A DNA stretch of 64,000 nucleotides from Microbacterium natoriense (GCF_030816295.1 NZ_JAUSXV010000001.1:4030001-4094000); one strand, 5' to 3'; positions 1 through 8,278 are shown, counted from the stretch's first letter. A program made the numbers and translations. Notes: a model not told the origin generated them from the letters alone.

Positions 1-19
1 CGACCCCATGACAGTTCGG
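1..19 (+). repeat. Direct repeat copy 1, tail of an upstream lipoprotein paralogue
   Basis: This 19-base stretch matches bases 858-876 at 18 of 19 positions. The single difference turns TGA into TAA. In both copies the frame reads ...Thr-Pro-stop and is followed by CAGTTCGG. The second copy is the 3' end of the lipoprotein gene that ends at 868. I infer that a paralogue of that gene ends at base 11, just inside the left edge. Copy 2 is at 858-876. Confidence 0.5.
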
Positions 20-32
20 CGGTTTGCGCACG

Positions 33-128
33 ATGCCGGGTGACAGTGTCGGCTATCTCGACCCGCGCAGCCAGTCGTTCAAGCAGGCGGTCGCGGATTT
101 CATGACTCGGATCGAGGAGCACGGATGA
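33..128 (+). CDS. Short ORF or gene remnant upstream of the lipoprotein
   Basis: An ATG at 33 opens a 31-codon frame ending in TGA at 126-128. That stop overlaps the ATG of the next gene in an ATGA junction, which suggests translational coupling and hence a real coding end. An in-frame stop at 9-11 prevents a long upstream extension. The peptide ends in an amphipathic helix-like stretch (SFKQAVADFMTRIEEHG). It loosely resembles the C-terminal end of DUF1023-type alpha/beta hydrolases, but this is a weak impression. It could be the surviving 3' end of a gene whose 5' part was replaced when the flanking lipoprotein was duplicated. Function unknown. Confidence 0.25.
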   Translation: MPGDSVGYLDPRSQSFKQAVADFMTRIEEHG

Positions 129-868
129 CCCGCCGCACAACGCATCGCCGCACGGCGACCCACCGGATGACGACACGACGATTCGCCGTGGCGATCGCGA
201 CCGTTCTAGGAGTGACCATGACACTGACCGGATGCGCCCCCACCGGAAAAGACCTCTTCACCCAGGCGCAGACGGTGAACGCTACGGCGAAGCAGGCCGT
301 CGCGGAGCTGCAGCTGTACCTGCACGACGGGCCCTGGCATGTGGGCACGGGCCTTGCCTACGGTGAGCGGCCAGACCCGTGCGGGGCCGACGGGTACGTG
401 TTCAAGTTCACCCGGTCCACGATCGGCGACTTCGACGCACCGTGGCGTCTGCCGCAAGGGACCGTTGATGCGCAGGCGGAGGACATCACGGCCTGGTTGG
501 AGGAGCATGGCTGGTCGGGGATCGTGTTCCGCTCTTACACCGGAGGTGTCACCGACGTCACCATCACGACCCGCAAACCCGATGCCTACATCGACGACCT
601 CCTCATCACCATCGGCCCCGGCGAAGCCACAGACAGCATCAGCCTCCGCACCACCACCACCTGCGAACCCGGCAACGCCACGGCGCTCTTCGATCTCATG
701 TTCCCGGACGGCGGTTGGGACTACACATCGCCCCAGTCCGAGCATCCGTCGGCCGAGCCGTTCTTCGGGATGGCGCCGGATTCTCCGTCGCCGGGTCCGC
801 GCCCCGCCCCGGTCACCTACCCCGCACCGACCGACTCCCCCACCCCGGCGCCTTCTCCGACCCCATAA
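125..868 (+). CDS. Putative secreted lipoprotein, unknown function
   Basis: The protein has 247 residues. A basic N-terminus is followed by a hydrophobic stretch and the lipobox LTGC (Cys at about residue 38), so it should be exported and lipid-anchored. The start at 125 is preceded by AGGAG at a good distance and overlaps the previous stop. An internal ATG at 167 (MTTRRFAV...) would give a more typical signal-peptide length and is a reasonable alternative. The mature domain (about residues 40-200) holds several acidic and Tyr/Trp residues and at least two Cys. The last 40 residues are a Pro/Ser/Thr-rich tail. I do not recognise the family. The repeated 3' end at the window's left edge points to a tandem paralogue. 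Confidence 0.75.
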   Translation: MTRRTTHRRTATHRMTTRRFAVAIATVLGVTMTLTGCAPTGKDLFTQAQTVNATAKQAVAELQLYLHDGPWHVGTGLAYGERPDPCGADGYVFKFTRSTIGDFDAPWRLPQGTVDAQAEDITAWLEEHGWSGIVFRSYTGGVTDVTITTRKPDAYIDDLLITIGPGEATDSISLRTTTTCEPGNATALFDLMFPDGGWDYTSPQSEHPSAEPFFGMAPDSPSPGPRPAPVTYPAPTDSPTPAPSPTP

Positions 869-876
869 CAGTTCGG
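858..876 (+). repeat. Direct repeat copy 2
   Basis: Second copy of the 19-base repeat at 1-19. It includes the stop codon of the lipoprotein gene. Confidence 0.5.
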
Positions 877-921
877 AGCCGGAACGCCTTGCACCGGCAT
901 CCGCGCTTCCCCCGGAACCGG

Positions 922-948
922 ACATTACTTAGACTGTCTAAGTAATGT
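922..948. promoter_or_regulatory. Perfect 27-bp palindrome, probable MarR operator over the start codon
   Basis: Two 13-base arms (ACATTACTTAGAC and its exact reverse complement) flank a single central T at 935. The right arm contains the ATG (945-947) of the MarR gene. MarR-family proteins typically bind palindromes of this type and repress their own gene and a neighbouring transporter. A site placed on the start codon implies a leaderless or very short 5' leader and direct blocking of initiation. The AT-rich sequence stands out sharply from its surroundings. Confidence 0.8.
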
Positions 949-1385
949 CTGCTCCTGATGAATCCCTCCCCGCCACAGCCGCAGACCTGCGCATGGCCAC
1001 GTTCCGGCTGGCCCGGCGCCTGCGATGCGTGCGCGTCGCCGACGCGATGAGCGATGCGCAGCTCGGGGTCCTGATGACCCTCCGGCTGCACGGCCGCCGC
1101 ACGATCACCGCACTCGCCGAGCGCGAGCGGGTCACCGCGCCGTCGATGACGAGCCTCATCAACGGCCTCGAGGAGCAGGGGCTCGTCACCCGCACTCCCG
1201 ACGATGAAGACCGTCGGCGCGTGCAGGTCGACGTCACGGATGCCGGCATCGACATCGTCGAGCAGACCATGCGGCGGCGCGACGAGCTGCTCGTCGGCGC
1301 GATGCGCGAACTCGAACTCAGCGCCGACGAGGTGCAGACGCTGCGCGATGCATCCGCGCTGATGTGGAAGCTGGCCGAACGATGA
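945..1385 (+). CDS. MarR-family transcriptional regulator
   Basis: The protein has 146 residues, the usual MarR size. The winged helix-turn-helix spans roughly residues 35-105: a helix containing TITALAERERVTAPSMTSL, then the wing motif DDEDRRRVQVDVTDAG, which matches the conserved D-x-R-S/R-x x-V/L-x-L-T-x-x-G pattern. Flanking helices would form the dimer interface. The start is fixed by the ATG inside the palindrome at 922-948. The gene overlaps the MFS transporter by four bases (ATGA), so the two form an operon. The likely role is self-repression and repression of the efflux pump, relieved by a small lipophilic ligand. The ligand cannot be told from sequence. Confidence 0.92.
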   Translation: MSAPDESLPATAADLRMATFRLARRLRCVRVADAMSDAQLGVLMTLRLHGRRTITALAERERVTAPSMTSLINGLEEQGLVTRTPDDEDRRRVQVDVTDAGIDIVEQTMRRRDELLVGAMRELELSADEVQTLRDASALMWKLAER

Positions 1386-2707
1386 GCGCGATGTTCCGGT
1401 CGTTCGCGAACGTCAACTACCGCATCTGGTTCGCAGGGGCCCTGGTGTCGAACATCGGCGGATGGATGCAGTCCACCGCCCAGGACTGGGTCGTCCTCAC
1501 CGAGCTGACGAACAACGACGCCGCAGCCATGGGCGCCACGATGGCACTGCAGTTCGGCCCTCCGCTGGTCCTTGTGAGCCTCACCGGCTGGGTCGCCGAC
1601 CGGTTCGACCGCCGTCGCATCCTGCTCGTCACGCAGAGCCTGCTCCTCCTCCTCGCCGTGGCCGTCGGCGTGCTGCTGCTCATCGACGTGATGACGCTGC
1701 CGATGATGTTCTGCTTCGCCGCGGGCTTCGGCGTCGTGAACGCGTTCGATGCCCCGGCCCGCCAGGCCTTCGTCTCCGACGTGGTGTCGACCGGCGACAC
1801 CTCGAACGCGGTCGCCCTGAACTCCGCGTCCTTCAACATGGCCCGCATGATCGGCCCCGCCGTCGGCGGCCTCCTGATCGTCGCGATCGGGTCGGGCTGG
1901 GTCTTCATCGCGAACGCGGCCACCTTCCTGGCGATGCTCGTCGCGCTGCTCGTCATGCGGCGCAGTCAGCTGGCGCCGCGCCTGAAGAACCGCAGTCGCG
2001 GCGGACTGGCCGCCGGATTCCGCTACGTCTGGGCGCGCAGCGACCTGCGGGTGGTGTTCGTGACGGTGTTCCTCATCGGCGCGTTCGGCATGAACTTCCC
2101 GATCTTCGCCTCGACCATGGCTCTCGAGTTCGGCGCCGGTGCCGACGGCTACGGAGTGCTGAGCTCGATCCTCGCGATCGGCTCGCTCACCGGCGCGCTG
2201 CTCGCCGCTCGCCGCGACCGGGCCCGCGTGCGGGTGGTGGTGCTCGCAGCCGGCGGGTTCGGGGTGTTCGCGTTCGTCTCTGCATCCATGCCCACCTATG
2301 CGGCCTACGCCGTCACCCTGATGTTCACCGGCTTCACGATCGTGACGCTGCTCACCACGGCGAACGGCTACGTGCAGACGACCACCGACCCCGCGCTGCG
2401 CGGACGCGTGCTCGCGCTGTACATGGCCGTCATCATGGGATCGACGCCGGTGGGCGCACCGATCGCCGGATGGGTGGCGGATGCCTTCGGCCCTCGCACC
2501 GCGATCATGCTCGGCGGCACGGCCGGACTCGTCGCCTGCGCGATCGGAGTCACGTGGATGCTCACCAGCGGTCGCCTGCACCGCGACGAGAGCCGGCGCT
2601 TCCTGATGACGATCGACGAGACACGACCGATCGACGTCGTCGATCCTGTCGAGTTCAGCGACGAGGCCGCGGCCACCACTCCGATCCGCACCGCGAAGAA
2701 GGACTGA
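1382..2707 (+). CDS. MFS efflux transporter
   Basis: This is a 441-residue integral membrane protein of the major facilitator superfamily. The start at 1382 overlaps the MarR stop (ATGA); an in-frame ATG at 1364 lies inside the MarR gene and is less likely. About 12 hydrophobic segments are visible. The loop after the second segment has the MFS motif A-like stretch GWVADRFDRRRILL, and GPAVGGLL (about residue 160) resembles the antiporter motif C of drug exporters. The sequence resembles the EntS/MFS_3-type exporters. Co-transcription with a MarR repressor suggests export of a toxic compound. The C-terminal 50 residues are cytoplasmic and charged. Confidence 0.9.
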   Translation: MSAMFRSFANVNYRIWFAGALVSNIGGWMQSTAQDWVVLTELTNNDAAAMGATMALQFGPPLVLVSLTGWVADRFDRRRILLVTQSLLLLLAVAVGVLLLIDVMTLPMMFCFAAGFGVVNAFDAPARQAFVSDVVSTGDTSNAVALNSASFNMARMIGPAVGGLLIVAIGSGWVFIANAATFLAMLVALLVMRRSQLAPRLKNRSRGGLAAGFRYVWARSDLRVVFVTVFLIGAFGMNFPIFASTMALEFGAGADGYGVLSSILAIGSLTGALLAARRDRARVRVVVLAAGGFGVFAFVSASMPTYAAYAVTLMFTGFTIVTLLTTANGYVQTTTDPALRGRVLALYMAVIMGSTPVGAPIAGWVADAFGPRTAIMLGGTAGLVACAIGVTWMLTSGRLHRDESRRFLMTIDETRPIDVVDPVEFSDEAAATTPIRTAKKD

Positions 2708-2742
2708 GCCGGGCTGGATCGTCGGAAGGTCGTGTCAGCGGC

Positions 2743-3840
2743 TCACGGTGTGGGCCACTCGTCGTATGCGTAGGTGCGGGCGAACGCGTCGTCGAGACCG
2801 TAGCCGAGCTCGTCGGAGATATCCCAGGAATCGCCCCACCACGAGGGAGAGAGCAGCGACACCCTGAGGCCGTTCTCGTTCGAGAAGATCTCGACGACGT
2901 TCCCGTCCGGGTCGACGAGGGCGCCCTTCTCATCCTTCATCCACCCCTGTCCGATGAGCTCGCCCTCGATCGCCTCCACGTCGACGGGCCCCTCAGCCAG
3001 GGGTTCGTGATGGAAACGCAGGTCGAAGCCGTAGCTGTCGACCGCTTCGGTGAAGCTCGTGCGTCTGTCGATGCCGCGCTGCGAGATCCCCCAGCCGTCG
3101 TCCGCGATCATCCCGCGCACCAGCGAGAGCTGCCCCTGCGCCTGCTCGTGCCGTTCGAGGGCCCGCTCCGCCTGCACGCTCAGGGCGAGCGCCTGCACCT
3201 CTGCGACGGTCTCTCCCGCAGCATCGCGCTGCTGCGCGGTCACGGCCCCGCCGAGCCAGATCATCGCCACGAACAGCACCGGGAGCATCACGGCGGCGAT
3301 CCATGCGATGAGCGTCCCCCGCTTCGATGCGGCAGGCGGAGACGTTTTCGTACGCAGCATGATCGCCAGGACGAGAACGGCGATCCAGCACATGACGGCG
3401 ATCCCGGAGCCTCCGAGCATCACCGCCTGCAGGAAGCCGCCCGAGATCGGGGCGGGCGAGAGCCCTTGCATGACGGCGGGGATCGGGCTGCCGTCGGTCG
3501 CCCCCGGTGGCGTGATCATCGCCGCGACCCAGGCCCACCACTGCACGAACAGCAATGCGGTGATCGAAGCCGGCGTGGTCGTGATCCCCGACTTGCGAAG
3601 GAGGAACCGCGGGAGTGATCCGAGCAGACCGAGCACCGGGACCAGGACCGGCGAGATCACCAGCAGAATCAGCAGGGCCCAGCCGCCGTTGCCCACCGTG
3701 ATGATGGCGACCAGGGGCAGTCCCCAGTTCATCCAGGGCCAGATGCCCCAGGCGAACGAGTGGATGTCGCTGCGGCCGCTCCCGGGCGACCTCCACACGG
3801 GCTCGTTCCTGATCTTCAGCAGCCACGTCTGATCTGTCAT
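2743..3840 (-). CDS. Polytopic membrane protein of unknown function
   Basis: The chosen start (MTDQTWLL, 365 residues) has a G-rich ribosome-binding site. Upstream codons in the same frame would add five residues. The N-terminal half (about residues 30-180) contains five or so hydrophobic segments. A further segment near 190-215 is followed by a long soluble C-terminal domain: a predicted helical stretch rich in Glu/Gln/Ala (possible coiled coil) and then GWGISQRGIDRRTSFTEAV. I do not recognise the family. It is convergent with the MFS gene across a 35-base gap and divergent from the small acidic protein gene. Confidence 0.7.
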   Translation of the reverse strand: MTDQTWLLKIRNEPVWRSPGSGRSDIHSFAWGIWPWMNWGLPLVAIITVGNGGWALLILLVISPVLVPVLGLLGSLPRFLLRKSGITTTPASITALLFVQWWAWVAAMITPPGATDGSPIPAVMQGLSPAPISGGFLQAVMLGGSGIAVMCWIAVLVLAIMLRTKTSPPAASKRGTLIAWIAAVMLPVLFVAMIWLGGAVTAQQRDAAGETVAEVQALALSVQAERALERHEQAQGQLSLVRGMIADDGWGISQRGIDRRTSFTEAVDSYGFDLRFHHEPLAEGPVDVEAIEGELIGQGWMKDEKGALVDPDGNVVEIFSNENGLRVSLLSPSWWGDSWDISDELGYGLDDAFARTYAYDEWPTP

Positions 3841-3937
3841 GACACCCCCGAGCACACACTACCGTCCCCGTTCCGATGGCGATCCGAACGGTGTCAACCC
3901 CCTCACCCGGGCGGCGCCGGAGGCGTACCGTCGCCGC

Positions 3938-4282
3938 ATGGACGAGAACATGGAACGCACACCGCACCCCGAGGATCCGGCAGAGGGAGCGCCCGATGTC
4001 GACGGCGCGACGCATCGCGGCGATCCCGCAGGCATCCCCGAGCACAATTCGGCTCCAGACGGGTATACCGAACAAGACCGCGCCCGAGACGAATCGACCG
4101 GTGGGGCAATCCAGGGCGACAGCTCCGACGGCGGAACCGGCGGGGCCGTCCAGGGCGACGCGAACCCCGAGCGCAGGACCTCGCTCGGAGGTGACGCGAC
4201 CACAGAGAGCCAGCTCGACGCCGACAACGAGGTCGAGGAGGACAGCCTGAAGACGCTCGACCCCGACGATCCGCCGGCCTGA
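3938..4282 (+). CDS. Small acidic, probably disordered protein
   Basis: The protein has 114 residues from the ATG at 3938 (MDENMERTPHPE). GGAGG occurs about 14 bases upstream, which is a little far; ATG 3950 is an alternative. The composition is dominated by Asp, Glu, Gly, Pro, Thr and Ser, with almost no hydrophobic core. A short internal repeat is visible (GGAIQGD / GGAVQGD). There is no signal peptide or membrane segment. Such proteins are common near the ends of actinobacterial operons, but no function can be assigned. The long open frame upstream of 3938 overlaps the divergent gene's promoter and is not counted. Confidence 0.55.
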   Translation: MDENMERTPHPEDPAEGAPDVDGATHRGDPAGIPEHNSAPDGYTEQDRARDESTGGAIQGDSSDGGTGGAVQGDANPERRTSLGGDATTESQLDADNEVEEDSLKTLDPDDPPA

Positions 4283-4325
4283 GCCACTCGTCGAGCGGAC
4301 GGATGAGCCCTGGACGCGCTTGGAC

Positions 4326-5565
4326 TCAGCGCCCCAGCACGAGCCGCAGCTGCTCCACCGCCCAGTCGAGTTCGGTCGCGCGCACCACGATCGGCGGTGC
4401 GATGCGGATCGTCTGGCCGTGCGTGTCCTTCACGAGCACTCCGCGCTCGAGCAGCTTCTCGGCGATCTCGCGTCCGGTTCCGAGCGCCGGATCGATGTCG
4501 ACGCCGGCCCAGAGGCCCGCGATCCGGACCGCGGTGACGCCATGGCCGATCAGCGCGTCCAGCGAGGCCGCGAGGTGCTCGCCGAGCGCGCGGGCGCGCT
4601 CCTGGACCTCGCCCGTCTCGAGCATCTCGACCACGCGCAGGCCCACGGCGGCCGCGAGCGGGTTGCCGCCGAAGGTGGAGCCGTGCTCGCCGGGCTGGAT
4701 GACTCCGAGAACATCGCTGTTCCCGACGACCGCCGACACCGGCAGGATGCCGCCGCCGAGGGCCTTGCCCAGCAGGTAGAGATCGGGCACGACGCCTTCC
4801 CGATCGCACGCGAAGGTCTCGCCGACGCGGCCGAGACCCGACTGGATCTCGTCCGCGATGAACAGCGCGTTCTTCTCGTCGCAGATCTCACGGATGCGGC
4901 GCAGGTAGCCATCCGGCGGGATGATCACGCCGCCCTCGCCCTGGATCGGCTCGATCAGCACGGCGGCGGTGTCATCCGTGATCGCGGCGGCGACGGCATC
5001 CGCGTCTCCATAGGCGACCACGTCGAAGCCCGGCGTGTACGGTCCGAATCCGTCGCGCGCCTGCTCGTCGTCGCTGAAGCTCACGATCGTGGTGGTGCGG
5101 CCGTGGGAAATTACCCGCCGCAACGATGATGCGCGCCTGTCCGTCGGCGATTCCCTTGACCCGATAGCCCCACGCACGGGCCACCTTGATGCCGGTCTCG
5201 ACGGCCTCGGCGCCCGTGTTCATCGGCAGGACCATGTCTTTGCCGCACAGCGTCGCCAGCGCGGCAGCGAACGGTTCGAGGCGGTCGCTCATGAAGGCAC
5301 GGCTGGTCAGCGTGACCCGGCCGAGCTGCTCGGTGAGCGCGGCGACGAGGGCCGGATGCCGGTGGCCGAAGTTCACGGCCGAATATGCGGCGAGCAGATC
5401 GAGATACCTCTTGCCTTCGACGTCGGTCACCCACGCGCCCTCACCGCGGGCGATCGTGACGGGCAGCGGGTGGTAGTTGTGCGCGACGTGCGGCTCGACC
5501 TGGGTCGCGGCGCCCGTCGGAGCGCCCTCTACGGACTCGACCACGACCGGCTCGACCGCGGTCAT
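4326..5565 (-). pseudogene. rocD: Ornithine aminotransferase (rocD), broken by a one-base frameshift
   Basis: The two halves together encode a class-III PLP aminotransferase that converts ornithine and 2-oxoglutarate into glutamate semialdehyde and glutamate. The first half (start ATG 5565, [14 protein letters not shown]) carries the substrate-entry region through [10 protein letters not shown]. The second half resumes with [10 protein letters not shown] in another frame and carries IADEIQSG (PLP-ring Asp) and LLGKALGGG (Schiff-base Lys). An extra G in the run 5105-5107 (antisense CCC) explains the shift: removing one base restores a continuous protein of about 412 residues, the normal length. 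The start overlaps the ddaH stop by four bases. It is either a real inactivating mutation or a sequencing error. No strong slippery site for programmed shifting is visible. Confidence 0.88.
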
Positions 5566-6434
5566 TTCGCACCACGCAGTTCGAGGGTGCAGCACTTGAT
5601 CCCGCCGCCGCCGAGCAGCAGCTCGGACAGATCGATGAGGATCGGGTTGTAGCCTCGCTCGCGCAGCTGTGCTTCGAACCCCTTCGCTCGCGGCGAGATG
5701 ATCACGTTGTATCCGTCGCTCGCCGAGTTCAGCCCGAACACCGAGCCGTCCTCGTCCGAGACGAGGATCGCATCGGGGAAGCGCTCCTCGAGGATCGCGC
5801 GGCTGGCGTCGTCGAAGGCGCCGGGCAGGTAGGCGATGTTGGCGCGCTCGGGGCCGCCGTTCTCGGCGCCCTGCACCGGGTCGAGCACCGCGATCGCGGT
5901 GTCGAGGTGATAGAAACGCGGGTCGACCAGGTTCAGCGACACGACCTCGCGACCGAACACCTCGCCGACCTCGCGGTGGCTGTCTCCGGTGGAGCGGAAT
6001 CCGGTGCCGGCGAGGACGATGTCGCCGACGAGCAGGAAGTCGCCCTCGCCCTCGTTGACCTCTTCGGGGATGACCGTGTCGTAGCCCGCTGCGCGGAACC
6101 ACTCCGCGAACGCCGGGGCCTCGCCCTGACGCTCCACGAAGCGGAACTTCGGCACGTAGGCGCGGCCGTCGATGAGGAAGCCGCCGTTGGCCGTGTAGAC
6201 CATGTCGGGGTAGCCGGCGAGCGGCTCGATGAGTTCGACCTCGTGGCCGAGCTCGAGGTACAGGTCATACAGCTTCTGCCACTGCGCGACGGCCTTCGCG
6301 GTGTCGGTCGGTTTGGCCGGCTCCATCCACGGGTTGATGGAGTAGTTCACCGTGAAGAACTCCGGCTTGCACATCAGATAGCGGCGGTGATGCGCGGTGC
6401 GGGTGGACGTGACGGCAGCCTCGGGCGTCGACAT
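5562..6434 (-). CDS. ddaH: Dimethylarginine dimethylaminohydrolase / arginine deiminase-like amidinohydrolase
   Basis: The protein has 290 residues in the guanidino-group-modifying (pentein) fold. The start at 6434 has an AAGGAG site nearby. It shows the early substrate-loop stretch [15 protein letters not shown], the catalytic His in [13 protein letters not shown], and the C-terminal catalytic Cys in [13 protein letters not shown]. Family members hydrolyse methylated arginine or a related guanidino compound to citrulline plus an amine. The gene is the first of a two-gene operon with rocD. The same neighbours occur in Mycobacterium tuberculosis (Rv2323c with rocD1/rocD2), supporting a role in arginine/ornithine use. 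Exact substrate preference is not readable from sequence. Confidence 0.85.
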   Translation of the reverse strand: MSTPEAAVTSTRTAHHRRYLMCKPEFFTVNYSINPWMEPAKPTDTAKAVAQWQKLYDLYLELGHEVELIEPLAGYPDMVYTANGGFLIDGRAYVPKFRFVERQGEAPAFAEWFRAAGYDTVIPEEVNEGEGDFLLVGDIVLAGTGFRSTGDSHREVGEVFGREVVSLNLVDPRFYHLDTAIAVLDPVQGAENGGPERANIAYLPGAFDDASRAILEERFPDAILVSDEDGSVFGLNSASDGYNVIISPRAKGFEAQLRERGYNPILIDLSELLLGGGGIKCCTLELRGAK

Positions 6435-6504
6435 GGTGCTCCTTGAGAGACAGGTGCGGCGGACGCTGTCCAGGGGCCCGGCGGTCCTTCGACCCGTACG
6501 ACTA

Positions 6505-6530
6505 GGCCCTTCGACAAGCTCAGGGACCCA
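6505..6530. repeat. REP-like dispersed repeat, copy A
   Basis: The stretch GGCCCTTCGACAAGCTCAGG plus GACCCA matches the element at 45057-45091 (opposite strand) at 24 of 26 positions. It is an imperfect palindrome of a type widely scattered in high-GC genomes. It lies in the leader upstream of ddaH. The rest of this 175-base gap contains no ORF or clear promoter that I can support. Confidence 0.65.
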
Positions 6531-6609
6531 GTAGCGAGGAAGATGCGACTCGGGCACGCCAGCGTCCATTCTGTCACCCGCCCCCTGGACGCCGCCAGAG
6601 CGCGCGAGT

Positions 6610-7605
6610 TCAGCCCACCCGCACGATGAGCTTGCCCGCGACATGGCCCTCCTCGATGCGGGCGAGCGCGGCATCCGCCTCACGGAAGGGGTACTCGTGC
6701 TCGATGACGGGCGCGAAGCGCCTCGCGGCGAGCAGTTCGAGCATCTTGGTGATCACCTCCGGTCGGTTCGTCGCGGCGAGCGAGCGGATGCCGGGACCTG
6801 CACCGACCGACAGGAGTGCCGCTCTCAGCATCCGCGGGATCGGCCCGAGAACGTGCCCGCCGGCGCCGGTCGCGAGAACGATCACGCCGTCGTCCGTGAC
6901 GAGCCGCTGCAGATCACGCAGGCCGACGTCGCCCGCGATGTCGATCACGGCGTCGAAATGCCCCCCGGGGATGGCCGAGAGCGGCTCGCGCCGGTGATCG
7001 AGCGTGCGCACGGCGCCGAGCCCTTCGACAAGAGCGCGGTTGCGCTCGGCGCAGCTCGCCCACACCTCGGCGCCGCGCAGAGCGGCGAACTGCACCGCGA
7101 ACGTTCCCACTCCTCCGGAAGCGCCGATGACGAGCACCCGCTCCGCGCGCGAGCGGAGTCCCACTCGGGCGAGATCGAGCGCTTGCCAGGCCGTGCCACC
7201 GGCGATCGGCAGCGTCGCCGCCTCACCTTCGTCGATGCCGGGCGGCAGCGGCTGCACACGTGAAGCGGGAACCGCGACGTATTCGCCGAGCCCGCCCCCG
7301 CTCTGCAGCTCGCCGACCACGACATCGCCGACCTCGACTCCGATCACGTTCGGGCCCGCCTGCACGACCTCGCCGACAGCATCCATCCCCCGGATCGGGA
7401 ACTTCGGGCGGGTCATGCCGAACATCGGCCGCACGAGCAGGGGCTCGCCTTGCATGAGCCGCACGTCTCCCGCATTCAGCGCAGTGACGCGCATGCGCAG
7501 GAGCACCTCGCCCGTACGCGGCACCGGGATCGGCACCTCGTCGAGCGCCACGTCCGCGGCGCGGCCGTACGCCTCGTTCCGCCACGCCTTCATCGATTCC
7601 GTCAT
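6610..7605 (-). CDS. Zinc-independent MDR oxidoreductase (quinone oxidoreductase-like)
   Basis: The protein has 331 residues in the medium-chain dehydrogenase/reductase superfamily. The GroES-like N-terminal domain (residues 1-125) lacks the catalytic-zinc Cys/His pair and the structural-zinc four-Cys loop, placing it with quinone oxidoreductase/enoyl-reductase members. The Rossmann domain shows VLVIGASGGVGTFAVQFA for NADP(H) binding (about residues 155-175). It would reduce quinones or conjugated ketones. The start overlaps the stop of the XRE regulator gene (ATGA), so both are on one transcript and the regulator probably controls this enzyme. True substrate unknown. Confidence 0.85.
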   Translation of the reverse strand: MTESMKAWRNEAYGRAADVALDEVPIPVPRTGEVLLRMRVTALNAGDVRLMQGEPLLVRPMFGMTRPKFPIRGMDAVGEVVQAGPNVIGVEVGDVVVGELQSGGGLGEYVAVPASRVQPLPPGIDEGEAATLPIAGGTAWQALDLARVGLRSRAERVLVIGASGGVGTFAVQFAALRGAEVWASCAERNRALVEGLGAVRTLDHRREPLSAIPGGHFDAVIDIAGDVGLRDLQRLVTDDGVIVLATGAGGHVLGPIPRMLRAALLSVGAGPGIRSLAATNRPEVITKMLELLAARRFAPVIEHEYPFREADAALARIEEGHVAGKLIVRVG

Positions 7606-7823
7606 CTCGACACCTCCGGGTACTGGAACAGGTCGTCGATCCCGACCCCGAACGCCCGCGCGATCTGGAAGGCCAGTTCGAGTGTGGGCGAGTACCGCTG
7701 CTGTTCGATGGCGATCAGGGTCTGCCTGGTCACCCCGATCGTGCGGGCGAGCTCGGCCTGGGTGAGACCGGCGGCCTCACGGTGGGAGCGGATGCTGTTC
7801 GAGACGAGCGTCGGTTTGACCAT
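7602..7823 (-). CDS. Small XRE-family transcriptional regulator
   Basis: The protein has 73 residues and is essentially a single helix-turn-helix: SIRSHREAAGLTQAELARTI followed by GVTRQTLIAIEQQRYSPTLELAFQIARAFG. It has no sensor domain. This is the size of the YgzD/HTH_3 group of short repressors that usually control an adjacent gene. The start at 7823 (MVKPTLV) has GGAG about nine bases upstream; an upstream in-frame ATG would add 17 unlikely residues. The gene is co-transcribed with the MDR oxidoreductase. Repeated TGACAC half-sites lie about 75-105 bases upstream and are candidate operators. Confidence 0.88.
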   Translation of the reverse strand: MVKPTLVSNSIRSHREAAGLTQAELARTIGVTRQTLIAIEQQRYSPTLELAFQIARAFGVGIDDLFQYPEVSR

Positions 7824-7896
7824 CACACGAGACTCCGACGATACGCGATCACGCGGGCGATGCCTCCCGTCCACGCATTGCGCTCCGCGTAGACCA

Positions 7897-7928
7897 TGAC
7901 ACCTCGCGTGTCAAACATTATTGACACG
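7897..7928. promoter_or_regulatory. Clustered TGACAC/GTGTCA inverted repeats, candidate XRE operator
   Basis: TGACAC-N5-GTGTCA occupies 7897-7913, and the second half-site pairs again with a further TTGACACG (CGTGTCAA-N6-TTGACACG, 7907-7928). This gives three half-sites in alternating orientation. A near-palindrome around AAGAATTCTT follows at about 7957-7966. The cluster is upstream of the XRE regulator gene and fits autoregulation. The rest of the 245-base gap (7824-8068) shows no ORF. Confidence 0.45.
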
Positions 7929-8068
7929 AGAGTACGCCGCGGCATCCGCGCATGTCAAGAATTCTTTACACTCAAGTTGACCGGCCACCTCGAGTGGCGG
8001 CTCTCGACGGAAAGCGAGCCGAGTTCCGGCAACAGACGCCACCCGAACGCGTGTGCGGGGCGTGTTTC

Positions 8069-8278
8069 TCAGCGCGGACCAGGCGTCTCGGGCGCCGCAC
8101 GGTTCGGCAGCGCAGGCCACACGACCAACAGGAAGGCGGAGATCGGCCCGAGGAACATCGTGAGCAGGAACCAGAACCACCCCGAACGATTCCGGCTTCG
8201 CGCGAAACCGGCGGCGAGCAGCGCCACTGTGAGCCACATGGCGGAGACGGTTGTCGAGAGTGCAGCGACGTCAGACAT
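8069..8278 (-). CDS. Small two-helix membrane protein
   Basis: The protein has 69 residues (MSDVAALSTTVSAMW...). Two hydrophobic stretches (about residues 12-25 and 33-55) are separated by the basic loop FARSRNRSG. The second contains WFWFLLTMFLGPISAFLLVVWP. This arrangement resembles small PLDc_N-like or superinfection-immunity-type membrane proteins, but no family can be fixed. A weak AGG ribosome-binding site precedes the ATG at 8278. It sits 47 bases downstream of the PutA-like gene's stop and may share its transcript. Confidence 0.6.
   Translation of the reverse strand: MSDVAALSTTVSAMWLTVALLAAGFARSRNRSGWFWFLLTMFLGPISAFLLVVWPALPNRAAPETPGPR

Noticed and set aside
938..2581. Minus-strand ORF of 547 codons over the MarR and MFS genes
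   Set aside because: Very Arg/His/Asp-rich, no recognisable domain, antisense to two clearly real genes. A high-GC shadow frame.
1462..3618. Plus-strand ORF of 718 codons
   Set aside because: Runs out of frame through the MFS gene and antisense through the next membrane gene; extremely Arg-rich.
5095..5115. Programmed ribosomal frameshift in rocD
   Set aside because: No strong slippery heptamer, downstream pseudoknot or Shine-Dalgarno-like stimulator is visible; mutation or sequencing error is simpler.
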